From positions 1,426,001 to 1,490,000 of the forward strand of contig JADLSH010000369.1 in the NCBI GenBank assembly GCA_016169945.1: DNA of 64,000 nucleotides. The letters run 5' to 3'. Numbering within the stretch: the stretch's first letter is position 1; every line of letters starts with the position of its first letter. Below the pieces are notes generated by a model that worked only from the letters and a program-made list of their open reading frames with translations, searched no databases and was not told where the DNA came from. A program made the translations under genes and the position numbers. This document shows, in pieces, positions 36,091-49,600 of this stretch. The DNA comes from Trachythela sp. YZ-2020 (taxonomy: Eukaryota; Cnidaria; Anthozoa; Malacalcyonacea; Clavulariidae).

Positions 36091-39000
36091 ATGTCATCGA
36101 TGACTCAAAACAATGGCAATTACAGCCAGGTATCTGGTGAAGTTATCAACGCAATCTATGAAATGTCAAAAGGCTCAAACATGATTTTGGTTGAGAAATT
36201 GGTATGTAAATATAATACTGTATTACGCTAGTAGTAGTAGTAGTAGTAGTAATATACTGTACGAACAGTGAAAGGAGGCCCATGCTACTTTAGCTTGAAT
36301 TATCATCTATTATCTTATGGAATATATAATACTGTATTTTACTTAGAATCGACCACGTTTCAGGAAGTTTGTTCTTTCAAAAGGTACAGTGTAAATCAAA
36401 CAATACAATACTCAATAGCTTTTACCATCGGGGGCATAACTTGGGTCTAAACATGGGGGGGGATCATTTTGCCCGACGAAAGGGCGTGGTCAGGACATAA
36501 CGTAAAGGGGCCGGTTAAAACCAAATGGGGGGGGGCCTCATGCCGCTAGCGGGAGTGTACAGGTATCGAGTGCTGAAGGCACGAGGTCACAAGGGGGTAT
36601 GGGAGCAATCCCTGGGGGCAATTCATTACACAGTTATTTTACCTTTTGTATTACCTTTCTGGGGTGGGCATGCTCCCCCAGAAAATTTCGAAATGTAGAG
36701 TCTCTGAAACACCATTTTATGCACTTTGGGGAAGATTTTATAGAAATCTGATGGTCAGAAAATGTTGTATATTAGATTAGCAAATTGCTCAAACTGGATC
36801 TTCAAGGTTACTTGTTCTAACTCAACATGATTTGAATGTATTTTTGCCCGACCAACATGGCAATATTTGCCCTAAAAAATTTCAATTGTTAAACATTGGA
36901 GGTGGCACGGGTGGCAGATATTTTGGAAGATACGGTTAGCGATCTGCTCCTTACCATTGAGTTAAGCCTGCTATAAAGGTTGAGAGTACTGTAGGGTATT
37001 GTCAGGGGCGAAACTTCGGTATTACAACTGGAGGAGTGTTAGTTTCTTTTGCCCAACAAGAAGGACGTGGTTAAAGTTAAGCCCGACCGGCGAACTAAGC
37101 AAAAAGTGTCAGGTTATGGTTTGAGTTGAAAGTTGATTTCAATCTATTTAACTCAGTAGTAGCCAATCGGAAGTCACGTAGTGACTACAATTCTGCGACA
37201 ATGTATAATAATGAAATCTACTACATCCTTTTCTGCTGCAATAATGATTAAGGTTATTTTCAACATTTGCCCAACGAAATCGTATTGATTTGCCCTACAA
37301 CATGACCTTTGTGAACACTGGAGGGGTGTCACACCCCTCTACATCCCCCTCTACACCCCTCTACACCCCCCGCTACACCCCCTGGTAGTTTCGCTCCCGA
37401 GTATTGTTACTTGATGAGTAACTCTGCTCAGACTTGATGTGTTTGAAAACTCATGTAAGTAGAGTTGTGGTAGGTTTTTTCTGTGCTTCAAAGGTTTTTC
37501 TTCGGGTACTCCGGTTTTCCTCGCTCACTTACCGCGATCATGCAGACATGGGTCGTATGGTGCAGTCATAGGTGCGCATAAGCCTTTGACTCGATCATGT
37601 TTGAGCTGGCTCCTTCGTAATTCAGCTCTCAGCTGCAACTACTGTAAGGATCATTAGCACCCCTATTTTTATCTTTACAAGTAAGTCTGATATAAATTGT
37701 GCACTACAGTGACGTATTGTATTCTGCACTAACGCCAGTACGGAACTTGTTACATTTACTAGTTGTAATAACCTTGATTTCCAGATCTGGCATATCTTCA
37801 ATGGCAAGCTCCAAAGAGATCAAGAGAGGAATCAAGGGGTAATTATTATTCATATTATATTTATATATGATTTAATTATAAACTTTGAACTTAATCACTT
37901 TCTACATTTAGCGCACATGCATTGTAGCTCACTAGCTCATGAATGAAAAGAAAAATAGATCATCTTGTCTACGGATCTTCCTTCTATACATGTATATTGG
38001 AAAAAGTATCCTCGGATCCTGAATTCGCATTTTTTATAATATGTTCTTCAAAAATGCGTAAAACAATTTGACCGTACATTACGCCATTAACAATAACTAA
38101 AGCATACTTTATAATTATACTGTATTGTGTTATATGTGCAGTATATTTGTTTCATATTAAGTATGATTCCTTAAGATTCTCCTATAATGTATGTGTGAAA
38201 GTTACTTCTTGTTACTAAGTCGAACGTTAACTGATCTTACTGTATATACTGTATATTAATTGTGATTGCTGTAGTGCAGTAGTTAGCTGTCGTGAACGTA
38301 TAATCTCTGCGTTGAAAATGGATTATAAAACAATAAAAAAAGAATTATAATATATTTAACTTTGATTATAATATATTTCAGTGCTCGTATCACAAATCAC
38401 ACAAGTTCTTGAAGGAAAAAAGACAAAACATTTTGAAAATATCCAAATTCCTGATGATTACAAGGTTGGTATGTCTCATGTTCTGCACAATTGTATTTTT
38501 TTGCATGAAATTTCCTTTTTTGTGACTAACGATGAGAAGAGCCTGGAAGCGAGGTTTACAACTTAGTCAACGAGAATATAAATAATGCGGCTTTTTTGTG
38601 GTTGCATGATTACATCAATATTAGGGACCTAAAGCATGTAGTACGGCAACGCGACGACGGTTGTAAACACAAGGAGGACGACATCTAAAACTCCCGTCGC
38701 ATTTTATTCATTTCTTTTCTACAATGTTATGAATTTTATTGTATTAGTTACCGTCGTCGTCACGTTACCTAGCCTATAGAGCATCTATCTTCACAAGAAA
38801 TAGGATATTACTTTACTCTGGCTTTACCCTATCAATTTTTCCTGTGGGAGAAAACCGTGAAGAAACCCACTACTTCAGGTAGAGCGTTGACTGGCTCTTT
38901 TCGCATGAGTTGTGTTCGAAACGAGAATGGAATCCACGCGGTCTGAGAGGTGAAAGGCGTGAACTGTTTGGAACTAGTGTGAGTAGGGTCAAGTCTCTCC

Positions 39001-40642
39001 TATCTTCTCTCCCAGTCGTTCCAGCTGATGAGTACGAGCCATTACAATGATGGCGGCAGTTTCCCAAGGTGCACCATAATATGCATACAATTATTGTTAT
39101 TGTATAGATTGATTTCCATTCTGTCCAGGTTTTGTCAATCTCCGTGTTGTATACAACAGACCAAGGAGAACAAAGTCTTGATTTTATCAGTGAAGACAAG
39201 AAAGAATACGATATATGGCTCATTGGTTTGAGAGTGAGTATGTACAATTACTGCATCATCATGCAGCATGTATATGCAGTACGTTCCCGCGCATGACAGA
39301 AACTGACTTTTTGAAATCAGCTTGCTCAGTTTCTTAAATGGGAGCCAACATTTTAAACAGAGGCTGGCCAATTTTTTATATCATTCTATAACAAAAGGAA
39401 TAGACGTTATGCATTATACCTTTGAAGCTGCATGGAATGTATAATATTGCATGATACACCCCTTTGTTACAAACCTGGTGAAGCCCGACCTTGTTTCCTC
39501 GCTTGTGAGTTTTTTTACTCCCTGTGACCTGGGCAAGATTTCCTGCCAACAAGTTGTCCTTTCCCGGGTAAATAATTGCAAACAGTTGGTGGAAAACTCA
39601 ATCTTTTCAGACTTTTCAGTCTCTTGTAAATGAGAAAATATTTTTTCTGCTTGAAGCCTTTAGCTTCTTATACAGTATGTCAGTTTCGTATATACCGGGA
39701 CAAACTAGCTCTGTTTTCATACAGTACATATAAAGTAAGGAAATGACTCGTACCCAGTCATCTATGAGATGCGCGATATAGTGAAAACAGGTTTCGTTTG
39801 GTCTAAGATTAAGGTATACAGCGATCCGACTTGGTACGATTCAAGTGAACATGGGGTTGAGCATCAGACTATGAGCCGGGATATCTCGTGTTAGTATTTC
39901 GCAGTAAACATACGAAGTGAAAAATTACCGAAAGATGTTTTATATAATGATCATTTGATAATTTAGGCCTTAGTGAATGGTATTCAAGATAAAGAATTTA
40001 TACAAGAACTTATCACTAGTGATGAAGATCCAGACAGATCTGTGAAGGGTATCGTTTCAACGTTGGAAAGAAACAGTAGCAAGGTACACACCCTGCATTC
40101 AAGGCATATTTTAACATATATACTGGGGGGCCACTTGCCCCCCCAGGCCCTCTTGATGGCCCCCCACTCACACAAAATTGGCCCCCCAGTCCCTGGGCCC
40201 TTTATACATTGGGTCGTTTACAGAGTAAATGATTTGTCTGTGTTTAACGAAATATTGTTTTATGGCTTATATAGTTAGACATTTTTAAAGTTTTAGTTAA
40301 AACATTGAAATACTATTGGCTTGGCAATTTCAGAGCTCCAGATTTCAAAATTTTCCCGGGAAAAAACTCCCCCGGACCCCTACAGGGCTCGCGCCTTCAG
40401 CACTCAGATTAAGGGCCCTTTTTCACGTTACTTTATTGACTTAATTATCCCTCATCTGTTCGGTATGTATTAATTAAAGGCTTAATTAAGGTTTATTAAC
40501 CGAGTACGAGGTCTGTACTGGAAAGTATATGTATGAGGTCGTTCTATCTATACGAGTTTTATTTTTATCTTGCAGAAGGAGCCCGATAACCGTGCAGGCA
40601 CAGGAACTGCTGGAACATCAACGGCGTCAGCCCGTCAGAACG
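36091..40642 (+). other. PH-domain exons 1-7 of the PRAF-like gene
   Basis: Exons 1-6 encode [84 protein letters not shown] and a C-terminal helix with [12 protein letters not shown]. The last three blocks match the b5-a1 pattern of PLC-delta and plant PRAF PH domains (SLDFI...W..GL). The basic RPRFRKF loop sits where phosphoinositide-binding residues lie in that family. Exon 3 fixes the phase: only the 36383 donor and the 37785 acceptor keep the frame open into exon 4. Exon 7 (40576-40642) starts a Gly/Thr/Ser linker. No EF-hand or catalytic X/Y domain follows, which separates it from phospholipase C. Confidence 0.8.
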
Positions 40643-43600
40643 GTTAGTTTATCAATTGTATGAATAATATACTGTAAGCGTGCAAGACATCATACCACCA
40701 TTCAAACAATAGGAAGTCAAAAAATTTTATAAAATAACATGTATATAACGCGTGCTCTGATTGGTCGAAACCCGTGTTTGGATCAGGCCATCCAAACACG
40801 GAAGACTATCGTGTTGTTGTTATTTTATAAAACAATTACTTTATGGTTTCCGTGTTTGGATGGCCTGATCCAAACACTTGGGAATGTTGCTCGAGTTAAG
40901 AAAAGCTCGCAAAATCACTCGCCTTCGGCTCGAGATTTCGCGCGCTTTTCTTAACTCTCGCAACATTCCCGCGTGTTTGGATCAGGCCATCCAAACACGA
41001 AAACCATAAAGTAATTGTATAATCCCTCAATGGCAGGGAGTCAGCCCAGCCAACAGCGTCAGCCAATTACTGTGGCCCCATTGTTAGTTCCTAAGGGTTA
41101 GTATTAGAGGGAGGAAACCGGAGTACCCGGGGAAAACCCTCGAAGCACAGGAGAGAATCTCAACTTACATGAGTTATTTGAGCACACTGCCGATCTCATG
41201 CGAGTACCAACAGTGACCTCGACTTGTTGTGAAACAGGCTCAACTCAGTGGTAAGAGGCAGCGCGCTAACCGCTTCCGCCACCCGTGCTACCATATATGG
41301 ACATCGCCCCAGTGTACGTTTACTGTATAGGTTAGCTGATGGAATCTTGCAGTATGTGAAGAGAAAAAACTTAATCAAATGCCAAGCATTGATGTACACA
41401 GTAGAAGTTTTGAAAAATAAGTGATCAAACCGATAACTGATACCAGGGCGTTTTATGATATCTTATAAACGCCCTGCTGATACGTAGTAACCAAAATAAT
41501 CAAAATTTATTATTAATTAAATCGTGCCAAAAAACGTGTCCTGAGTTATATAGGTATAGGTTATATAGGTAATAAAATGGGGGGTTTTACTTGTAATGTA
41601 CATAAAGAACAATAATAACTTTGCATGTATTGTTTATAATTTATTAACAATACAAGACGCTCTATTTAACAATTAGATTATGAGCTCAAGATTTCTATGA
41701 GGTGATAGTTGATGAGGGCGAAGCCCGAATCAACTATCATCTCATAGAAATCGAGAGCGAATAATCTAATTGTTTTTAGTAGAAACCACAAGAAAACAGT
41801 ATTTCAAAACGTTTTTCATAATTTATTGAAATAAATTCGTTAAAAATCGCGCCGAGGAGATGGCTGTTTCGCTACTCGCTATCTAGCGACAATTAGATAG
41901 CGAGTAGCGTAGCCAATCAAATTATAGCATTTGCAATAGTATACTAGTATGATTCTACTAATAAGCGTTAGTCGCGGGCTTGGAGCTATTAAAATACATC
42001 ATTATGGAATAGTAAAGTGATCCGCGTAAATTTGATCGTCAGCACAAGAAAAACTCTAAATACTGACAGACACACAAGCCAATCAAATCCAATTAAATAA
42101 TCAACTGGAGGTAAAACAGCCCTAGAATCGTGCAAAACTAAATAATATTGCTTAGTACTTTCGTAGTCTTGACCAATCCCTTATAGGAATTAAATCGTCA
42201 AACCGAATATTCAAGGAATTTGTAAGGAATTTTGTTTTAAGATTTTTGATCCAACGCTTGGAAATTATTTAAAAAAATATCAAGATGTAAAAATCAGCCA
42301 ATTTAGATAAGATTTCTTTGAAAATCAAAAATAGAAAAATATCTTTTTCATAAACAATTTCTAAGGAATTTTACGAAAACTAAGGAATTTTACTAAGAAT
42401 CTAAGGCTTTCTAGAAGCGAAGTGAGAGACTTGAAATTTTGGTGCCGTTTGCTGCGTTTCGGTAGTTTTTTTGTCGAATTATTGTTGTTCTACAAATAAT
42501 TTTCCTATTCGCTAAAAATTGTTGGGTTACATGAAAACTTAAGAAGCAAAAATACCCATATATTTAAGATATTTACGAAATTACCGTAAAAAGCGTCCGC
42601 CATCTTGAATCTTGATCCAATATTGCTGCTTACATGATTCCTTCCGATTTGTGACTAACAAACAGTGGCGCCGGAGGGGGACAGGGGGGCGCCATGGCCC
42701 CCCCTATCGTTGAGACCCGTCGGAAAATTGGAAATTCGTTATGTTGTCGGAATCTTCGTGGTCAAGCATACCTGCATATACGAGCGGGAATTTTACTTCT
42801 CTTCGTTGACAATGCGAAACAAGTTTGAATAAAAAAATGAAATATCGGAAATCGGACTCAGTTTAGTTTCCCAATATAAGTTTATAGAATAGTCAATATT
42901 CAAGAGTTATATGCTTTATACGATTCCACACATATCACATTAGCATGGATTGCGGGGCTTTGCGCCTTTACTGCTAACCCCCCCCCCCCTTGCCTTTGCT
43001 CGCACTGGGCAATGACTTCATATATTATTTATGTCGGGAAAATGCTGCCCTTGGCCCCCCCCTAAAGCATGGGACCCACGACGCCCCTGCTAACAAACCG
43101 AATTATCTTAATAGGGAACTTTAGATTTGACGACGGCTACGAGAACGACTACGACTACGAAATTTTCCCGTTAAATATCTGCTAATACAAAGTTGTTATC
43201 ATCCTCTCTTTGGCACAGCACGTGCGAGTTGTCGCAACAGTTGAGCCAAAGCGAGTACAACTTTGAGTTTGTATTAGCAGATATTTAACGGGAAAATCTC
43301 GTAGTCGTAGTCGTTCTCGTAGCCGTCGTCAAATCTAAAGTTCCCTGTTAAGTCGCGCGACTAATAAGCATATTTCAAATTCCATACAAACTTTTCAGGT
43401 GCAGCAGTACATTTCGGCAGCTGACCAAACCAGCCCAACCATACAGCATTCTTTTTAAATTCCGAACAGAAACTTCAGATATTTTGGAATTTGTTAGTCA
43501 GCAATAAATATACCGGTGAAACAGATAACCATTTCAGCTAACCAAATAGCCGGAACAACCGCGTCAGCCTCTAGTACACTCTACAGGTGTTAAAGACTGA

Positions 43601-46600
43601 TCACTAAAATTATAAATATTTCAGCGGAATCTTGTGATTTATATACATGGGGCGATGGCACGAGAAGCAAACTTGGACACGGGGAAGAGATAGAAGAACA
43701 TAGACCAAGGATAGTAGATGCTTTATCGAGGTTAAATATTAAACTGGTATCTTGTGGTGCTAACCATATGCTCTGCGTCACGGGTAAGAACTCACTAAAC
43801 CTATATTCAGTTTGGTGGGTTTGGGTAAGCGTTACAGGGCAGGAGATGGTGGTCAACTTCAGAAATGTTGACAGCGTTAAGAGAAAGCAAATTAAACTAT
43901 ATTTTTAAATTCTATTTCTTTGCTCAATGAAAAGAACCAACATTATTTTCTCACTCTATAATATCTGCCGGTTGAGAAACATTATAGGAAACAATTATTT
44001 TCCCAGGAGCATTGCCAGTGTAGATGGTGCTTTCTAGCTAGTTCATCTGAATAGTTCGTGTTGTGGTAAGACAGATTATCCGTCAGACGGTAATAGTATA
44101 CAGTTGTCTATGTTCTATGTTCTATGCACATAGTATCATCGTTATAGGAAGTACATGTAGTACATATTTCTCGAGTATCAATTTAGTATTAACCTTCAGA
44201 TTGTGGTGAGACTCTTTCCTGGGGATCTGGATCTAAAGGTCAACTTGGTCAAGGTCATCTTCGAGATAGATTCACACCATTACGAGTAGAGGCATTACAA
44301 CAACAGATTGTCGTACAGATATCATGCAATGAATATCATTCTGCTGCCGTTACAGGTATGTATTATTTGAGTATTGAATCCGACTCAAATTCACGCCGAG
44401 TAAACTTCGATTTCCGGCTGTGAATACTGTTCCACTCACATAACATTATGAAATATGGCTCTGCGCGGAAATTGCAGTGGTGCACGTTGTAAAGAAAGTT
44501 GTATTATGTAATAATACGTTTGGCAACGCGCAAGATAACCGAGACGTTTTAGCGTCGCTCAGCCAAGTCCGGGATGAAGTCAAATTGATTTGATCATACT
44601 GGTATATTAACAGGGCGGTGGGCTGGATTATTCGAGGCGGAATTATGGGAAGGAATCAGTGAGATAATTTTTTTCATTTAGTTACTATAAGGCACCAGAG
44701 GTGTAGTCAAGATTGTTCTTGTGAAAAGTTGACATGTTGTGTTGGTATACAGAATCTGAGTACACACTTATGTTTAGCCTTTAAATCAGGTAGAACTACT
44801 CCTCGGAACGCAGGAAATGATGTTACAGAGATATTAAAAGCCCAAAATTTATCTGAGGACGCGTGCCACAGGACCCCTCTACACTGTTCTTGCCTTACAT
44901 TTGTACCATCGAGGTATCATATCCTCCACTAAACCGAATCTGAACCTCGAATCTGAATATATTTACTGAAAGGTGCAATTTAGTAGTTTTGAGCGTCGCT
45001 CCCCAATTTTGAGATGTTAAGAATCACTTGGTCATTATTGTTTTGTGTCTATGAATGTATAGATGAAGGCAAACTATACACCTGGGGTTATGGCAGTATC
45101 AAGCTTGGATATGAAACAGGGAATGAAAAACAACTAACTCCCAAAGTTGTTCAAAGCCTTGCGTCATATAGAGTGGTTCAGGCATCTTGTGGGAAAGATT
45201 TTACTCTTGGTAAGCTCTCTCAAGTATGCGATGTCATAATATGATGGCCGAAGATCTTAAGACATTTTACGATTTGTGCAAAAGGAATGCGTTATTCGCA
45301 TAAATGAAATTGCGATCTGTGTTTTTACCAATCTAGCTCACATTTTGACTAGTTGTAGTAAAATTAATTCTATATAAGAGTCAACTAATACGCTTAACGC
45401 ACTCACTTGAACCCAAAAGTTTTCTTATACTATGATTTCAGTCAAATCAGTCAGGCGTAACCTTGTTCAATGCTGGATGGTATCGCTACATTCTTGTTTC
45501 TTTTATCAAATTATTGTGTGTTCCAAGGGGACGAGATTGTGTGTGTTGGAAAGCCTATAAATATAAAATAAGCAGAATATCATATCCTTACTGCACAAAC
45601 TTTTGAAGCTCTGGTTTTCGTGCGTCATCTGTGAAACATTTAAAGAGAATTTAATAAAACCCGAAGTTAACAAAGATTTTTAACTTATCCATGTATTATG
45701 TTATGGCATGATTTTATATACAGCGTGTACAAATGATGGCCAGTTATTTGCATTTGGCAACAATAAATTTTACCAACTTGGTCTTGGTGATAATGTACCT
45801 CGTCATGACCCCACTCTGGTTGAGTTTGAAAATCTTGAAGATGAACATATAGTACAAGTGGATTGTGGAGATTATCACACTGCCGCCATTTCTGGTGAGC
45901 TATAACTGTACAGCAGTATACGCTATAAATTATATTATATTATGGGTATGTTGGAAAGGGTAGGGTAGAGTAAAGCAGCTAGAGTAGTGTAAGTCAGGTA
46001 TAGAGGTATGGGTAAGGTCGGCTATGGTGTGTAGGTAGGTATAGGTAGGTAGGTTGTTCAGGTAGATAGGTATACAGTACTAAGTTGCACTACTGAAGGT
46101 GGGTATAGGTAGGTAAGTAGGTAGGTAAGTAGGTAGGTAAGTAGGTAGGTAAGTAGGTAGGTAAGTAGGTAGGTAAGTAGGTAGGTAAGTAGAGATTAAG
46201 ATTAAGATTAAGATTTATTAGCCACCAATACCATTTACAATATTTCAGATTTCTAATATTCTGTTACTGTTTATATAATGGTAATTTATGTTGTTATATT
46301 TACAATGGTAATATTAGTGGCAAGGAGTTATCCAGAAACCATAAGGCTTATAAATTGGATATCTCCTTGAAGCTTTCAAAGTATATATATCAAAAGTATT
46401 TTGTTAAAAGACAATTGCGACAGCTAGTGAACGCAATTATATGGCTTAACATTGAAATAAATATTTTCGTATTCTATTCCTGAAGCAATTTAACGTCCCT
46501 GCATTCTTAACGGTGTCAGGGAGCGAATTCCACAGTTTTGGACCTCGTGAAAGCATAGTAAATTGTTTTATATTAGTTCTACATGCATGTGAACGATATG

Positions 46601-49600
46601 TGTCAGCGTTTCTGGTATTATAATTATGAAACTGGTTGCTGGTACTAAATAAGTTAAGAAAGGGGGGTGGAAGTAATTTGTTATGGTAGGAATACATGAA
46701 TGTACCTGTACAAAAGGAATTAATCCCATTGATATCAAGTATTTTCAATTTTTTAAAAAGCGGAGCAGTATGAGCCAAGAAGCTCGAACTAGTCAATAAT
46801 CTAACTATTCGCTTTTGCAGAATTTGTAACCGCTTTAAGTTGGAAACATATGTAGACGACCATATGGTGTTGCAGTAGATAAGATATGGATAGATTAAGG
46901 TATAATATAACGACACTTTAGTACTTTTCGACAAGTTGAAACGAGCTCTGTATATTACACCGATGGACTTCGAAACTTTTTTACATACGTGATTTATATG
47001 AGGTTTCCATGAGAGATTTTCATCTAAAAGGACCCCGAGAAATTTGATCTGTTTCTTCTGTGTGATTAATCTGTCATCAAGAAGAAGGAGAATTTCATAC
47101 GTGGATTTCTTTTGGGTTGGTTGGAAAATGATGTAGTTGGTTTTATCAATATTGACAGAGAGTTTGTTAGCTTTCATCCATGTACTAATATTTAGTAATG
47201 CCTCATTTAATACTGTAGTTAATACTATAGGATCGGAGCTAGCATAACAAATGCTGGTGTCATCTGCAAATAATAGTGGTTTAACTAAATGTGAGGCGTT
47301 TGGAAGATCATTAATATAAAGGATGAAAAAGAGTGGGCCCAATATTGACCCCTGGGGTACACCACATTGTATGGCCATTCGAGCAGAAGAAAATTTGTTA
47401 TATTGAACAAATTGTGTTCAGTTATTGAAATAACTCTTAATCCAATTTAATGCCACTCCACGAATCCCATACCTCTCAAGCTTAGAAAATAGTATATCAT
47501 GGTTTAAAGTATCAAATGCTTTAGACAGGTCTAAGAAAACACTTGCTGTTATTTCTTTTTGATCAATAGCAGTTGCAATTTTATTTATCAAGTGAGTAAG
47601 AGCAAGATTGGTTGAGTGGTTAGTTCGAAAACCAAACTGGTGGCAGTAATAAATTTCAAGTTTATTAGTAAATTCTACCAAACGATTATACATGACCCTT
47701 TCATAGATTTTTGAAAAACTAGACAAAATTGAAATTGGTCTATAATTTGTGAATGTATCTACCTCACCAGCTTTAAAAATAGGAATTATTTTAGCTACTT
47801 TTAGCTTATCTGGGAATAACCCTGCCTCAAGTGAAGAATTAATTACCAGCATTAATGGTTCAGATATTAATTCAAACGATTTTTATGATATGTATAGGTA
47901 AGTTGTCGTAGCCAGGTGCTTTTCCATTTTTAAACGACATACATATCTCTCTCAGTTCATTAACAGTTGTAGGTTTAAGGAATATGGTTTCACTGATAGT
48001 AGGGCCTAAGAACTCATGAAATAAACGATTTGTTGGGGGAATCTTACGCGCAAGGGATGGGCCAATTTCAGAAAAATATTTACAAAAATCATTGGCAATT
48101 TTAGAGGGTTCATTGATAGTCATGTTATTTGATCGAAAAGATGACGGTAGTGAGGGCTTTTACGTTTTAGGTTAGTGACTTCATTTATTAATTTCCATGT
48201 TGTTTTCAAATCACTTTAGCTAATTCAAATTTTTATCGTAGTAAGTTTTCTTCGATATTCTAATTAGGTGATTCAATTTATTTTTGTATCTCTTATATTG
48301 AGAGTCACGTACAGGGTAGGGTTTGCGAGATATTTTTGTATAATTTTTTTTTAACGGAAATCAGCAAACCTTTAGTAATCCATGGTAATTTTGATTTCCT
48401 ACAAGAATTCAACTTAGATATTTTTAAGGGAAAACAATCCTCAAAATGGCTATAATATTCTTCGGCAAAAACATCGTAAAGTCTATTTGGATCCTGCCCC
48501 ATCAAAACCCGAGTCCATTCGACCTGTGATAATTTAGTTTGAAACTTGATCATATTTAAATCGTTGTAATCCCGAGTATAATAAGTGGTTTCGTTGTTTG
48601 GTTTCTCAAATTTAGTACCAGATAACGCAAACACAGGTAGGTGGTCGGATAAGTCGTTTAGAATAATTCCATTTACAATATTTTGTGTAAAACAATTTGT
48701 AAATATGTTATCAATTAGTGTTGCTGAATGAGAAGTTAGCCGCGTTGGCTTATTAATAAGAGGAATAAACATATGTGAAAATAATGAGTCTATAAATTCT
48801 TGTGTATACGCATGATGATCACAATGAAGTAAGTCCAAATTAAAATCTCCCATTATGTAGCATTGTTTGTTGTCTTTGGAAATAATGGAAAGAATTTTAT
48901 TAAAGTCTTCAATAAATGAGACAAGGTTTTGGTTGGGTGGTCGGTAAACAGTTCCTACAATAATGTTTTTCCCAAGAGGGTTTGAAATTTCAACAAACAG
49001 GGACTCAATTACTTCAGGATTAGAAATATTACAGTCTTGAATTAATTTGTACTGAAAATAATCACCTAGGTAAAGACCTACACCACCGCCTGTTTTACCT
49101 CGGCGATGATTGCTAATGAAGTTATAACCAGGCAGATTTACCGTATTAAAAGTATCATCGTTTAGCCAGGTTTCAGACACTCCAATTACAGAAAATGAGT
49201 CGAGCAAATTTGTGGTTAAAACTCTAAACCTATCAAAATTACCAATGAGACTTCTACAATTTATATGCAAAAAAGACATTCCCGAATTACATGGTTTGTC
49301 CGTTACAAGTTCATTAACTTCACTTTCAATCATGTACCTACTATTAGGTGGCATTAGTTCGTTAAAGTTTAAATCTGGGTCAAGATTAGTTATAAATGAG
49401 TTCTCTAAAGTAGAAGGCAGATATTCAATTGGATTAAATATTAAAGATTCCAAACGATCTAGGTCAAAATTTAATGGACCATGATCAAACTCATACAATA
49501 CTGCATTAAAGGCAGTATCATCCAGGTGATTAAATGGCAGAGGTGACTCGCTTTCAATCAAAGAATTATTAACAGCCATTATTAAATATAATTATACTTA

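Noticed and set aside
36347..36388. Exon 2 extended to a donor at 36389 (ACA|GTGTAA)
   Set aside because: It would put exon 3 in a frame that cannot continue into exon 4. The AAAG|GTACAG donor at 36383 gives consistent phase and a good PH match.
38870..39247. 125-codon minus frame overlapping PH exon 5
   Set aside because: It is antisense to a well-supported exon and has no motif.
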